NCBI GenBank assembly: GCA_019637095.1
Contig: JAHBWG010000050.1
Coordinates: 1-64,000 of the forward strand
DNA length: 64,000 nucleotides
Direction: 5' to 3'
Source: Sandaracinaceae bacterium
GTDB taxonomy: Bacteria; Myxococcota_A; Polyangia; Polyangiales; Sandaracinaceae
The translations under genes and the position numbers were made by a program. Under the pieces are notes generated by a model, which searched no databases, was not told where the DNA came from, and was given only the letters and a program-made list of their open reading frames with translations. Within the stretch, counting starts at the first letter, position 1, and every line of letters starts with the position of its first letter. Shown piece after piece: positions 26,579-35,991 of this stretch.

Positions 26579-29500
26579 GCGGCGACGACGACGGCTTCGA
26601 TCTCGACGATCTGAACCTCGACGACTGGGTCGAGGATCTCGACGCGCACGCGGAGGCCGAGAGCGCGCCGATGCCGCAGCGCACGGCCCCGCAGGCGCCG
26701 GCGCGCCCGCTCTACGAGCCCCCGCGGCCGGACGCGCCGATCCAGCGGCCGCCGCCTCGGCCGGCGCCGATCCAGGCGCTCGACGACGACGACGATGACG
26801 ACGACGACGACATCGAGTCGACGCGGATCGCCGCGATCCCGCAGGAGCTCATCAACTCGCTCGTGAGCCCCGAGCGGCAGCGGGAGACCGCACGCCCACC
26901 CGCGGGCGTGGCCGCGCCCGCGGCGCGAGCGCCGGCGGCGCCCGCGGCCATCGACATGGACCTCGACGGCCTCCTCGACTCCCTCGGGAGCTCGAGCTCG
27001 TCGACCGTGATCATCGACTCCTCGGACGAGCTCGATCCCTTCGCGGAGGACGACGAGGACGCCCGAGAGGACGACGATCTCGTCTCGAGCTTCGCGCCGC
27101 CGCGGCGCGCGAACCTCTCGAGCGACGCCGGGGTGCTCGGCCTCGACGAGAGCGAGCTGCGCGCCCTGGGCTCCCCCAAGGGAGACGACGTGCTCGGCCT
27201 GGACGCGCCGGACCGGCCGGACGCGGCGTCCGCGGCGCCCGCAGCGCCAGCGGAGCCCGCGCCTCCGAGCGGCGAGGGCCCCCTCCCGCGCCCCGGCGAG
27301 GAGGTGACCCGCCCGCGCCTGCCGGGCAAGCTCGGCGCGCTCTCCCAGCGCCTCAAGCCACGCACGTCCGGGGTGCCCGCCGTCCCCGGGCCCCCCAAGC
27401 CCGTGCCGAAGCCGGGCGCGAAGCTGCCCCCGCTCCCGCGCCCGGGCGCGCTCCCGCCGCGCCGCCCCGGCGCGCTCCCAGCGCTGCCGCGGCCGGGCGA
27501 CCTCGCGGTGGCGAAGGGCGCCCAGCCCGAGGCGCCGGAGACCGCCGACGCGCACGACCGCCCGACCCCGGTGCCGTCCGCCGAGCCGCCGACGGGGGCG
27601 CGCGCGCCCGGCGGCGACCTCGACGCCGATCTCGACCAGCTGCTCGACTCGAGCCCGCCCTCCGGCGCCGCGCCGGACTCGGATGAGCGCGAGAGCCGCG
27701 AGCTCATCGTCGACGGCTCCCCCGGCGCCGCGCCCGCCGCGGACGAGGGCGAGAGCGGCGTCATGCGCGTCCCCGAGGCCGAGGCGGACGACAGCGGCGT
27801 GATGCTCGTCGCCGGCCCGAGCGCGCCCGAGAGCGACGAGATGACCCTCGTCGCGGCGGACGAGGGGGAGAGCGGCGAGATGGTCGTCGCCGCAGCTGGC
27901 GACGACGGCGACTGGGACGAAGACGAGCTCGCCGCCATCGAGGCGGCGGAGCGCGAGGCCGAAGCGCAAGCCCGCGAGGCGCGCGATCGTGGCGCCGAGG
28001 CGGCGCGCCGCTCGGTGCGCAGCCGCAAGCCGCGCGACGAGCACTTCCCCATGGTCGGCGACGGTGGCGAGGCGCTGCGCCTGCGCCGCCGGCTGCTCGA
28101 GAAGATGGCCGAGGCGCGCGACGGTGAGCTCGCGGCGCGGCTCCACGTCGCGGCCGCCGAGATCGCCGAGCAGCTCGGCGAAGCCGACGACGCCCGGGCG
28201 CTCTACGAGGAGGCGCTCGAGGAAGCCCCGGACGACGTGGTCGCCCTGCGCGCGCTGCGGCGCGACGCGGCGCGGCGCGGCGCGTGGGATCGGCTCGCGG
28301 AGCTCTTCGAGGCCGAGGCGGAGCTCGAGCTCTCGGCGTGGGAGCGCGCGACGGCGCTGACCGGGCTGGCGGAGCTCCACCTCTCGCGCCGCGACGACGC
28401 CGCCGCCGCCGAGAAGGCCGCGCTCGCGGCGCTCGAGATCCAGCCGAGCTCGATCGTCGCCGCGCTCCTCGTCGCCGAGGCGCGCTGGCGCCAGGACAAG
28501 GCGGCCGAGGCGCTCGCCCCGCTCGCGGCGCTGCGCTCCGTGTGGGACGACCCCGACGCGCGCGCAGCCCTCGCGATCGAGGAGGCGCGCACGAAGGAGT
28601 CGGCGGGAGACCGCGAGGGCGCGCGCGAGCTCTTCACCTGGGCCAACGAGGTGGACCCGGAGGCCCTCGACGGTTGGTTCGGCCGCGCCCGGACGTCGAG
28701 CCGCAAGGACGCCGATCCGAAGGGCGCCGCGGAGGCGCTCGAGACGATCGCCGCCTACTGCGTGGGCACGCCGCTCGCCGAGGCCGTCGCCACGCGCGCG
28801 AGCCGCGTCGCGACCAGCCTGGTGGGCGACCCCGCGCTCGGCGTGCGCTTGCTCGAGGGCGCGATCGGCGTGGCGGGCTTGCAGGCGCGCGCGGAGGCGG
28901 CGCTCCAGACCGACGACCGCGCGCTCTGGATCCAGACCGTCGAGGCCTGGGCGAGCGCGGCCGGCGGCACCGACCGCGCGCTGGCCCTCGTGCGCCTCGC
29001 CGAGATCCGCGCCGGGCAAGGCGACCTCGACGGCGCCGAGGCCGCGCTGCGCGACGCCGCGCTCGCGGACGGGAGCCTCGGCACCATCCGCGTCGTGCGC
29101 GAGGTGATCGCGCGGCGGAGCGGGGACGTGGAGCGCCTCGTCGACGCGGCCGAGGGCGGCGGCGCGCTGGCGCGAGCGGCGCGCCTCGCGCGGGACCCGG
29201 ACGCGCTCACCCTCGAGCGCGAGCTGCTCGATCAGGCGGTCGCCGAGGGACAGGCCCTGGTCGCCGCCGACGTCCTCGAGCTCGACGTCGCCGCCGCGCA
29301 GGGAGACGAGACGGGCGTCGACGTGGCCCTGCGCCGGCAAGCGGATCGCGTGCCGCCCGAGCAGCGCATCGGCTCGCTCCTCGTGATGGCGGAGCGCGCG
29401 ATCGAGCGCGACCAGCTCGACGCGGCCGAGACGCTCCTCTCGGAGGCGCGCCAGATCCTGCCGGGCGATCCGCTGGTCTTGCGGCCGCTCGGGCGTCTCG

Positions 29501-32500
29501 CGACGCGCCGCGACGCGCGCGACGCCGCGGCCTTCTGGCTGGAGGAGGCGAGCGTCGCCGCCGGGCCGCGCGCCGCGCACGCGGCCACGCAGGCAGGCCG
29601 CATCCTCGCGGCCGCGGGGCACGACGCGATCGGCGCGCACCGCCGCGCGCTCGAGGCGGTGACCGGCTACCGCCCCGCCGCCTGGGCGCTGCGGCCGCTC
29701 GCGATGGAGGCGGGTGACGCGCTCACCCTCGGCGAGCTCTACGAGCAGCTCGCCGACACCGCGGCGAGCCCCGCCGAGGAGGCCGCCCACCTCGTCCGCG
29801 GGGCGCTGCTGCGCGCCGACGCGGATCCGGCGAGCGCGGGCGCCTTGCTCGAGCGCGCGCGCGCCAAGGCGCCGGAGGATGCCGTCCTCTCCAGCCTGAT
29901 CCTGCGGCTGGCCGGCACGACCTCGCCGTCGGAGCGCGCCAAGATGCTCGTCCGCGCGGGGGAGCACGCGCCCGCGGATCTGGCGCGGGTGTTCCGGCTG
30001 CAGGCCTCGGCCGCGTTCGAGGAGGCGGGTGAGGCGGCGACCGCGGCGGCGGAGCTGCGCCGGGTGGCCGAGGCGCACCCCGACGATCCCTACGTCCGCG
30101 CCGCGCTCGACCGCGTGGAGATCGCGGCGGGCGAGGTGGCACGCGTCGCGAGCCGCCGCTTCGACGAGCTGAAGGCGGCGACGACCGACGAGGCGAAGAC
30201 GGCCGCGCTCGAAGCGCTCGCCCGGCTCGACCTCGATCACCGCAACGACCCCGCGAGCGCCGCGCTCTCGCTCCAGGCGCTCCTCGAGATCTCGCCCGGG
30301 CACCTGCCGAGCCTCCGCACGCTCCAGCGCTACTTCGCCGGACAGCGGCGCACGGAGGACGCGGCGCAGGTGGTCGGCGGCCTCGCGCGGCACCTCGACG
30401 AGGGGCCCGACGTCACCTCGCACCTGCGGCTCGCCCATCGCCTCCTGCTCGCCGATCCCGAGGCGCCCGGGGAGGCGCCCGACGAGCTCGTGTTCGAGGT
30501 GAGCGAGCGCGCCGAGCTCGACCTCTGGCTCGCGCCCCGGCTCCTCGAGGTCGCCCGCGTGAAGGGAGACGTCGAGCGACAGCGCCGCGCGCTCTCGGCG
30601 CTCTCGACGCTGCTCGGCGCCGCGGACGAGCGCGCCGCCGCGCGCCTGCGGGCGGCCGAGCTCGAGGAGGGGGACGCCAAGCTGGCGCTCCTGCGCGACG
30701 CCGCGCACTCCTCGCCGACGCACCCGCTCACCGGCGAGCTGCTCGCGCTCGCGTGCGAAGAGGCGGGCGATCGCGCGGGCGCCGCGGCGGCCTGGGAGCT
30801 CGCCGGCGACGCCGCGGCGGTCGCGCGCCACGCGGCGCGCGCGTTCTACGCGGCGGGCGTGCACTGGCAGGAGATCGGCGAGCTCGAGAAGGCGCGCGCG
30901 GCGCTCGCGCGCGCGAGCGAGCGCGACGTCACCTACGAGGACGTGTTCGACCGCCTCCACGGCCTCCTGACGGACGCGGACGACAAGGCGGGGCTGGCCG
31001 ATCTCTACGCGGCGCGCCTCGCCGTGGGCGGCCCGGACGACGAGCTCTACGCGCTCTACATGAAGCAAGCCGATTTGCGCGTGCAGATCCAGGATCTCGC
31101 GGGCGCGAAGGCGGCGCTCCGCGCGGCGATCGCGCTGCGCGCCGAGGACGTGGACGCGCTGCGCAAGCTCGCGGACGTCAGCCTCGAGGACGAAGACTGG
31201 CGCGGCGCCGCCGAGGTCCTGATCCGCATCGCGCGGGTCCGCAAGGAGCGCGAGGAGCTGCGCTGGGTGTTCTTCACGCTCGGCGACATCTACGACCGCC
31301 ACATGCCCGACCCCTCGCGCGCGGAGGCCGCGTACAAGCGCGTGCTCAAGCTCTTCCCGCGCGACCTGCCGGCGATGGAGCGGCTCGCCGCCCTCTACGT
31401 CGGCCAGCGGGCGATCGCGCAGGCCGCGGAGGTGCTCGAGGAGCTCGCCAAGGTCGAGATCGACTCGGAGCGCAACCTCGCGCACCGGCTCCAGCTCGCG
31501 GGCCTCTACGAGGAGGCGGGCGACGCGCGCAAGACCGAAGCGACGCTCGAGGAGGCCCGCCGGCACGCCGCGACGGACCTCGTCGTGGTCCGCGCGCTCG
31601 CGGACTTCTACCACCGGCAGAAGGCGGACGCGGCGCTCGCGATGCACCTGCGCCGCGCGGTGAACGACTTCCGCCACGCGATCGAGTCGGACCTCGGCGA
31701 CGCCGCGGCGTGGCCGGGGCTCGTCGAGGTCCTGCGCTGGGGCAACCACCTCGACGCGGCGTCCTGCGCCGCCTCCGCGGCGTCGGCCGCGGGGACCTCC
31801 CTCGACCCCGAGGCGGCCAAGCTCGTCGACGCGCGCGGGAGCGCGGCCGGCGCGGGCGCTCGCGCGGCGGCCGGCGCCCTCGACGAGCTCTTGGCGCCGC
31901 CCGCCCTCAGCCCGGCCACCCGCGCGGTCTTCCGCCTCGCGGGCGAGGCGCTCGAGAAGTCGCTCCCGCTCGACCTCAACGCCTACCGCGCCGAGAAGAT
32001 CGACCGGCGCGACACGACGATCCGCCCGCTCGCAGCGGAGGTCGCCCGCTGGTTCGGGATCGGCGACGTCGAGCTCTACGTGACCGCCGCGGCGCCGCGC
32101 GTCTGCGTCCCGGTCTTCAGCAACCCGTGCACGATCCTGCTCGGCGCGGAGCTGCTCGCGATCACCGACGAGCGCGAGAAGCTGTTCGTGCTCGCGCGCG
32201 CGCTCAAGATCGCGAAGTCGCAGCTCTCGATCGCGGTGCGCGCACAGCCCCTCGAGGTCGTCACCCTCGTCGGCGGCCTCGTCCACTCCTTCGACCAGCA
32301 CCACATGCCCGCGGGCGTCGATCCGGCGCACGTCGCCGAGGCCGCGCGGCGCGTCGTGCGCAACCTCGTCCGGCGCGGCCCGGACGAGCTCGGCCCGCTG
32401 GTCTTCGAGATGGCGGGGCGGCCCGGCTACGATCCGGCGCAGCTCGCGATGGCCGCGTCGCAGTGGGGCAACCGCGTCGCGCTGCTCGCCGTCGGCTCGG

Positions 32501-32679
32501 TGCCCTCGGCGGTCAGCGCGCTCGCCAAGCTCAGCGGCGAGCGCGAGCTCCCGGCCGATCCCACCGCGCGCGTCGCCATGCTCCAACGCTTCACCGAGGC
32601 CGCGGATCTCCTGCGCTTCGCGATCTCGGACGTCTACTTCGACGCGCGGCAGCACGTCCGAGGCGGCGCCGGAGGCTGA
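26575..32679 (+). CDS. giant tetratricopeptide-repeat protein 2 with disordered acidic N-terminus
   Basis: 2034 residues. GTG at 26575 overlaps the previous stop; longer in-frame reading upstream is shadow sequence. Residues 1-480 are acidic and Pro-rich (LDDLNLDDWVEDLD, a nine-Asp run, PRPGALPP repeats). Near residues 370-440 there are five short motifs of the form (E/D)S-x-x-(M/L), such as ESGVMRV, DSGVMLV and ESGEMVV. Then come about 1300 residues of TPR-like helices. The C-terminal domain (WFGIGDVELYV, SNPCTILLGAELLA, REKLFVLARALKI) resembles that of the upstream paralogue. It ends 2 bp before the next gene. Probably a large assembly scaffold. Confidence 0.88.
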   Translation: MSGDDDGFDLDDLNLDDWVEDLDAHAEAESAPMPQRTAPQAPARPLYEPPRPDAPIQRPPPRPAPIQALDDDDDDDDDDIESTRIAAIPQELINSLVSPERQRETARPPAGVAAPAARAPAAPAAIDMDLDGLLDSLGSSSSSTVIIDSSDELDPFAEDDEDAREDDDLVSSFAPPRRANLSSDAGVLGLDESELRALGSPKGDDVLGLDAPDRPDAASAAPAAPAEPAPPSGEGPLPRPGEEVTRPRLPGKLGALSQRLKPRTSGVPAVPGPPKPVPKPGAKLPPLPRPGALPPRRPGALPALPRPGDLAVAKGAQPEAPETADAHDRPTPVPSAEPPTGARAPGGDLDADLDQLLDSSPPSGAAPDSDERESRELIVDGSPGAAPAADEGESGVMRVPEAEADDSGVMLVAGPSAPESDEMTLVAADEGESGEMVVAAAGDDGDWDEDELAAIEAAEREAEAQAREARDRGAEAARRSVRSRKPRDEHFPMVGDGGEALRLRRRLLEKMAEARDGELAARLHVAAAEIAEQLGEADDARALYEEALEEAPDDVVALRALRRDAARRGAWDRLAELFEAEAELELSAWERATALTGLAELHLSRRDDAAAAEKAALAALEIQPSSIVAALLVAEARWRQDKAAEALAPLAALRSVWDDPDARAALAIEEARTKESAGDREGARELFTWANEVDPEALDGWFGRARTSSRKDADPKGAAEALETIAAYCVGTPLAEAVATRASRVATSLVGDPALGVRLLEGAIGVAGLQARAEAALQTDDRALWIQTVEAWASAAGGTDRALALVRLAEIRAGQGDLDGAEAALRDAALADGSLGTIRVVREVIARRSGDVERLVDAAEGGGALARAARLARDPDALTLERELLDQAVAEGQALVAADVLELDVAAAQGDETGVDVALRRQADRVPPEQRIGSLLVMAERAIERDQLDAAETLLSEARQILPGDPLVLRPLGRLATRRDARDAAAFWLEEASVAAGPRAAHAATQAGRILAAAGHDAIGAHRRALEAVTGYRPAAWALRPLAMEAGDALTLGELYEQLADTAASPAEEAAHLVRGALLRADADPASAGALLERARAKAPEDAVLSSLILRLAGTTSPSERAKMLVRAGEHAPADLARVFRLQASAAFEEAGEAATAAAELRRVAEAHPDDPYVRAALDRVEIAAGEVARVASRRFDELKAATTDEAKTAALEALARLDLDHRNDPASAALSLQALLEISPGHLPSLRTLQRYFAGQRRTEDAAQVVGGLARHLDEGPDVTSHLRLAHRLLLADPEAPGEAPDELVFEVSERAELDLWLAPRLLEVARVKGDVERQRRALSALSTLLGAADERAAARLRAAELEEGDAKLALLRDAAHSSPTHPLTGELLALACEEAGDRAGAAAAWELAGDAAAVARHAARAFYAAGVHWQEIGELEKARAALARASERDVTYEDVFDRLHGLLTDADDKAGLADLYAARLAVGGPDDELYALYMKQADLRVQIQDLAGAKAALRAAIALRAEDVDALRKLADVSLEDEDWRGAAEVLIRIARVRKEREELRWVFFTLGDIYDRHMPDPSRAEAAYKRVLKLFPRDLPAMERLAALYVGQRAIAQAAEVLEELAKVEIDSERNLAHRLQLAGLYEEAGDARKTEATLEEARRHAATDLVVVRALADFYHRQKADAALAMHLRRAVNDFRHAIESDLGDAAAWPGLVEVLRWGNHLDAASCAASAASAAGTSLDPEAAKLVDARGSAAGAGARAAAGALDELLAPPALSPATRAVFRLAGEALEKSLPLDLNAYRAEKIDRRDTTIRPLAAEVARWFGIGDVELYVTAAAPRVCVPVFSNPCTILLGAELLAITDEREKLFVLARALKIAKSQLSIAVRAQPLEVVTLVGGLVHSFDQHHMPAGVDPAHVAEAARRVVRNLVRRGPDELGPLVFEMAGRPGYDPAQLAMAASQWGNRVALLAVGSVPSAVSALAKLSGERELPADPTARVAMLQRFTEAADLLRFAISDVYFDARQHVRGGAGG

Positions 32680-32681
32680 GC

Positions 32682-33290
32682 GTGCGGGTCGGACTGCTCG
32701 GCCCGGCGCGCGGCGACGCAGAGGCGGCGCGGGAAGCGATCGAGTTCCTCCTCGGCGACGCCGAGGTCGACCAGGCGATCTACCTCGGCGACGATCGCGA
32801 GGCGCTCGACGCGCTGCTCGAGCGCTGGGCGGCCGAGGTCTTCGGCGAGCGCTACTGCGACGACGCGTTCCTGCGCCGCGCGGCCGAGCTGGCCGAGCGC
32901 GGCGAGCCCGACGCGATCGAGGGGCTGCTGCGGCGCGAGGCGTGGGTCAAGAAGCTCGGGCGCATCCGCGAGCTGCCGGACCCCCCGGCGCGCGCGGTCG
33001 AGATGATCGCCGACCGCATCCTCCTGGCCGTCTACGACAAGTCCATCCTCGACGAGGAGGACATCGCGAACGCGCAGGTCATCGTGTACGGGCGCGCGGA
33101 GGAGGCGGAGCTGCGCCGCTTCGGCACCCGCTACTTCCTCACGCCGGGCCCGCTGAGCGCGGGCCGCGTCGCCGTGCTCGAGACGGAGGGCTCGGGCGAG
33201 GTCGCGGCGGCCCTCTTCGAGACGAGCGGCGTGCCCGTCTGGCGCCAGCCCCTCGCGCGCCGCAGCGGCAAGGTCAACGTGCTGAAGTGA
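32682..33290 (+). CDS. conserved hypothetical protein upstream of nadD
   Basis: 202 residues with a GTG start 2 bp after the giant TPR gene. The N-terminus (VRVGLLGPARGDAEAAREAIEFLL) and AIYLGDD recall the opening strand of calcineurin-like phosphoesterases. The metal-binding motifs (GDxHG, GNHD) are absent, so an enzyme role is not supported. A middle region (RAVEMIADRILLAVYDKSILDEEDIANAQVIVYG) looks like a conserved core. It overlaps nadD by 4 bp (GTGA). I do not recognise a named family. Confidence 0.72.
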   Translation: MRVGLLGPARGDAEAAREAIEFLLGDAEVDQAIYLGDDREALDALLERWAAEVFGERYCDDAFLRRAAELAERGEPDAIEGLLRREAWVKKLGRIRELPDPPARAVEMIADRILLAVYDKSILDEEDIANAQVIVYGRAEEAELRRFGTRYFLTPGPLSAGRVAVLETEGSGEVAAALFETSGVPVWRQPLARRSGKVNVLK

Positions 33291-33847
33291 CCGCGCCGGC
33301 GACGCCTTCGATCGCCCTCTTCGGGGGGAGCTTCGATCCGCCGCACGTCGGGCACGTGCTCGCGGCGACGTGGGCGCTCTCGACCGCGGCGATCGACGAG
33401 CTCGTCGTGATGCCGGCCTTCGATCACGCCTTCGACAAGCCGCTGACGCCGTTCGCGCACCGCCTGCGGATGGCCGAGCTCGCGTTCGCCCCGCTCCGCG
33501 CGGTCACGGTGAGCGACCTCGAGGCGCGCCTGGGCGGCGCGAGCTACACGGTGCGCACGCTCGAGCACCTGCGGCAGGAGCGCCCCGACGCGTCGTGGCG
33601 GCTGCTCGTCGGGACCGACCTCGTGACACAGATCCCGCGCTGGCACGAGGGCCACCGGATCCCGTCGCTCGCCGGCCTCGTCGTGGTCGGACGCGGCGGC
33701 TTCGAGCGCGGCGAAGAGGATCTCCACATGCCCGAGGTGAGCTCGAGCGAGGTGCGCCGGCGGCTGCGCGCGGGCGAGCCCGCCGAGGCGCTCGTCCCGC
33801 GCGAGGTCCTCGGGTACATCGCCGAGCACGGGCTCTACGCGCCATGA
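33287..33847 (+). CDS. nadD: nicotinate-nucleotide adenylyltransferase
   Basis: 186 residues. It transfers AMP from ATP to nicotinate mononucleotide in NAD synthesis. The nucleotidyltransferase motifs are complete: ALFGGSFDPPHVGHVL near the N-terminus and SSSEVRRRL near the C-terminus, with LVGTDLVTQIPRWHEG between them. It starts with a GTG overlapping the previous stop and ends in an ATGA overlap with the following gene. The usual rsfS neighbour is absent. Confidence 0.95.
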   Translation: MTAPATPSIALFGGSFDPPHVGHVLAATWALSTAAIDELVVMPAFDHAFDKPLTPFAHRLRMAELAFAPLRAVTVSDLEARLGGASYTVRTLEHLRQERPDASWRLLVGTDLVTQIPRWHEGHRIPSLAGLVVVGRGGFERGEEDLHMPEVSSSEVRRRLRAGEPAEALVPREVLGYIAEHGLYAP

Positions 33848-34647
33848 AGATCGCGATCATCGGGCGCGGGCGCGCCGGCGGCGGGCTCGCCGCGCGCCTC
33901 GCCGACACCCGCCACCCGGTGCGCCTCTACGGAGGGCGCGACACGACCGAGGTCCGCGAGAAGACGATCCTCCTCACGGTGCCCGACCCGGTGATCGGCG
34001 CGGTCGCCGGGCGGCTGACGCTCCGACCCTCGCAAGTGATCTTGCACTGCTCGGGGAGCCTCGGGCCCGAGGTGCTCCCCGCCGGCGCGCGCGGCGTGAT
34101 GCACCCGCTCGCGTCGTTCGCCGATCCGGCGCGGCCGCCCTCGCTCGAGGGCGTCACGTTCCTGATCGCGGGGGACGCGCCGGCGACGCAGCGCGCGCGG
34201 GCGATCGCGCGGGCGCTCGGGGCGCGGCCGCTCGTCGCACCGCTGCACGGCCCGGCCTATCACGCGGCCGCCGCGCTGAGCGCGAACGGGGCCGCCGCGC
34301 TCGCCGCGGTCGCCGTGCGGGCCCTGTGCGCGCTCGGGCTCGGCCCGAAGGACGCGCGCCGAGCGGTCGGGGCGCTCCTCTGCACGGTGGGGCAGAACGT
34401 GGAGCGCGTCGGCGTCCCGGGCGCCCTCAGCGGCCCCATCCTCCGCGGCGACGCCGCGACGGTGCGCCGGCACCGCGACGCGCTCGAGGCGCTCGATCCC
34501 GCGGCGCGCGCGGCCTACGACGCGATCGCCCCCGCGATCCTCGACCAAGCACGCCGCGCCGGCCTGCCGGCCGAGCACGCCGCGACGATCGAGGCAGCGC
34601 TCGCGAGGCCGCCCGCGCCCGGATCGCCCGAACGAGGCTCGCCCTGA
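33844..34647 (+). CDS. Rossmann-fold/DUF2520 protein
   Basis: 267 residues. An N-terminal NAD(P)-binding domain (IAIIGRGRAGGGLAARL) is followed by LLTVPDPVIGAVA and HCSGSLG. A helical C-terminal half (LHGPAYHAAAALSANGAAALAAVA) resembles the 6-phosphogluconate or ketopantoate reductase-like fold of DUF2520 proteins. These are often annotated as oxidoreductases of unknown substrate. It overlaps nadD by 4 bp and is the last gene of the plus-strand run that began at 21845. Confidence 0.84.
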   Translation: MKIAIIGRGRAGGGLAARLADTRHPVRLYGGRDTTEVREKTILLTVPDPVIGAVAGRLTLRPSQVILHCSGSLGPEVLPAGARGVMHPLASFADPARPPSLEGVTFLIAGDAPATQRARAIARALGARPLVAPLHGPAYHAAAALSANGAAALAAVAVRALCALGLGPKDARRAVGALLCTVGQNVERVGVPGALSGPILRGDAATVRRHRDALEALDPAARAAYDAIAPAILDQARRAGLPAEHAATIEAALARPPAPGSPERGSP

Positions 34648-34660
34648 GGAGGGCGCGAGC

Positions 34661-35929
34661 TCAGGACCACGCGAGCGCGAGGAGCGCGAGGGTCGCGAGG
34701 AGCGCGAGGGTCGCGAGCGCGAGCGCGGCGAGCGCGAGGAGGCGAGCGCGCCCGCGCGAGGCGGGCGGCGCGGTCACCGGCGGCGTCGCCCCCGGCGTCT
34801 CCATCACCGGCGGCGCCGTCTCGGGGAGCGTGTCGGGGACCTCGCGCGGGACGGGCTCCATCTCGACGGGCGGACCGGCGAGGAGCGCCTCCGCCGCGCG
34901 CTCGCGCGCCCGGCGCACCTCGACCACCTCGACCTCGAAGTGCTCGCTCAGGAACGACGCGAAGCGGAGCTGCGAGGCGAAGAGCTTCGCCTCCATCGCC
35001 CACGCGTCGAGCGCGCGCAGCATCGCCTCCGCGCTCGGGTAGCGCGCGTCCCGATCGACCGACAGCGCGCGGTCGAGCACCGCCTGCAGCGCCGCCGCGT
35101 GCGGGAGGCCGCGGTCGGGGAGCGGCGGGATCGCGCCCTCGCGCGCGAGCGCGAGCATCTGCTCCTCGGTGCCGCGGTAGAGCCGGCGCCCGGCGCACAG
35201 CTCCCACAGGATGATCCCCGCGGCGAACACGTCGCTGCGCGCGTCGATGTCCTCGCCGCGGGCCTGCTCGGGCGACATGTACGCGGCCTTGCCGGCCACC
35301 TTCGAGCGCTCGCCCGTCGACTCGTCGTCCGAGCCGCGCGTCGTCGCGCCGTGGTCGTCGACGCCGAGCGCCTTCGCGATGCCGAAGTCGCAGAGCTTCA
35401 CCTCGCCCTCGAAGCTGATGAGCACGTTCGAGGGCGACACGTCGCGGTGCACGATCCCGAGCGGCGAGCCGTCGGCGGCGCTCGCGCGGTGCGCGTAGTC
35501 GAGGCCGGCCAGCACCTCGCGCAGGACGAAGGCCACGAACTCCGCCGGCAGCCCGATGCGGCGCTCGCTCACCCGGCGCAGCAGCTGGTTCAGGTCGTAG
35601 CCCTCGACGTACTCCATCGCGATGAAGAGGCGATCCCCTTCGCGCCCGAGATCGAAGACCTGCACGACGTTCGCGTGCCGGAGCTGCGAGACGAGCTTCG
35701 CCTCGTCGACGAGGAGCTTCGCGAAGCGCGCGTCGGCGCTGAGGCCCGGGAGGATCTCCTTGACCACCACGCGGCGCGCGACGCCGAGCTCCGTCTTGGC
35801 GCTCGCGAGGTAGATGTCGGCCATACCGCCGCGACCGATGCGGTCGAAGAGGTGGTAGGCGCCGAAGCGGCGCGGCAGGGTGTCCCGCGGCGCCGGCTCG
35901 GTGGGCCGAGTGTGCTCGAGCGCCCCCAT
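34661..35929 (-). CDS. serine/threonine protein kinase with C-terminal membrane helix
   Basis: 422 residues from the ATG at 35929. The kinase domain spans about 22-295: GRGGMA loop (32-37), K57 in VVVKEIL, HRDVSPSN (161-168), DFG (181-183) and KAAYMSPEQARG. The catalytic loop has HRDVSPSN instead of HRDLKPxN, a variant common in myxobacterial kinases that keeps the catalytic Asp and Asn. A Pro-rich linker leads to a hydrophobic segment at the very C-terminus (ALAALALATLALLATLALLALAW), so there is no extracytoplasmic sensor. It lies 62 bp downstream of the Clp-like gene on the same strand and converges with the DUF2520 gene 13 bp away. Confidence 0.94.
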   Translation of the reverse strand: MGALEHTRPTEPAPRDTLPRRFGAYHLFDRIGRGGMADIYLASAKTELGVARRVVVKEILPGLSADARFAKLLVDEAKLVSQLRHANVVQVFDLGREGDRLFIAMEYVEGYDLNQLLRRVSERRIGLPAEFVAFVLREVLAGLDYAHRASAADGSPLGIVHRDVSPSNVLISFEGEVKLCDFGIAKALGVDDHGATTRGSDDESTGERSKVAGKAAYMSPEQARGEDIDARSDVFAAGIILWELCAGRRLYRGTEEQMLALAREGAIPPLPDRGLPHAAALQAVLDRALSVDRDARYPSAEAMLRALDAWAMEAKLFASQLRFASFLSEHFEVEVVEVRRARERAAEALLAGPPVEMEPVPREVPDTLPETAPPVMETPGATPPVTAPPASRGRARLLALAALALATLALLATLALLALAWS

Positions 35930-35991
35930 GTCCGGAGGGGGGTTGTGCCAGCGGATCTGGCTCCGAGCAAGCGAGCCGGGCCGCGCCCGCC

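Noticed and set aside
26293-32655. 2120-codon open frame on the minus strand
   Set aside because: It is the antisense shadow of the second giant TPR gene. Its translation is Arg/Glu/Ala low-complexity text with no family motifs.
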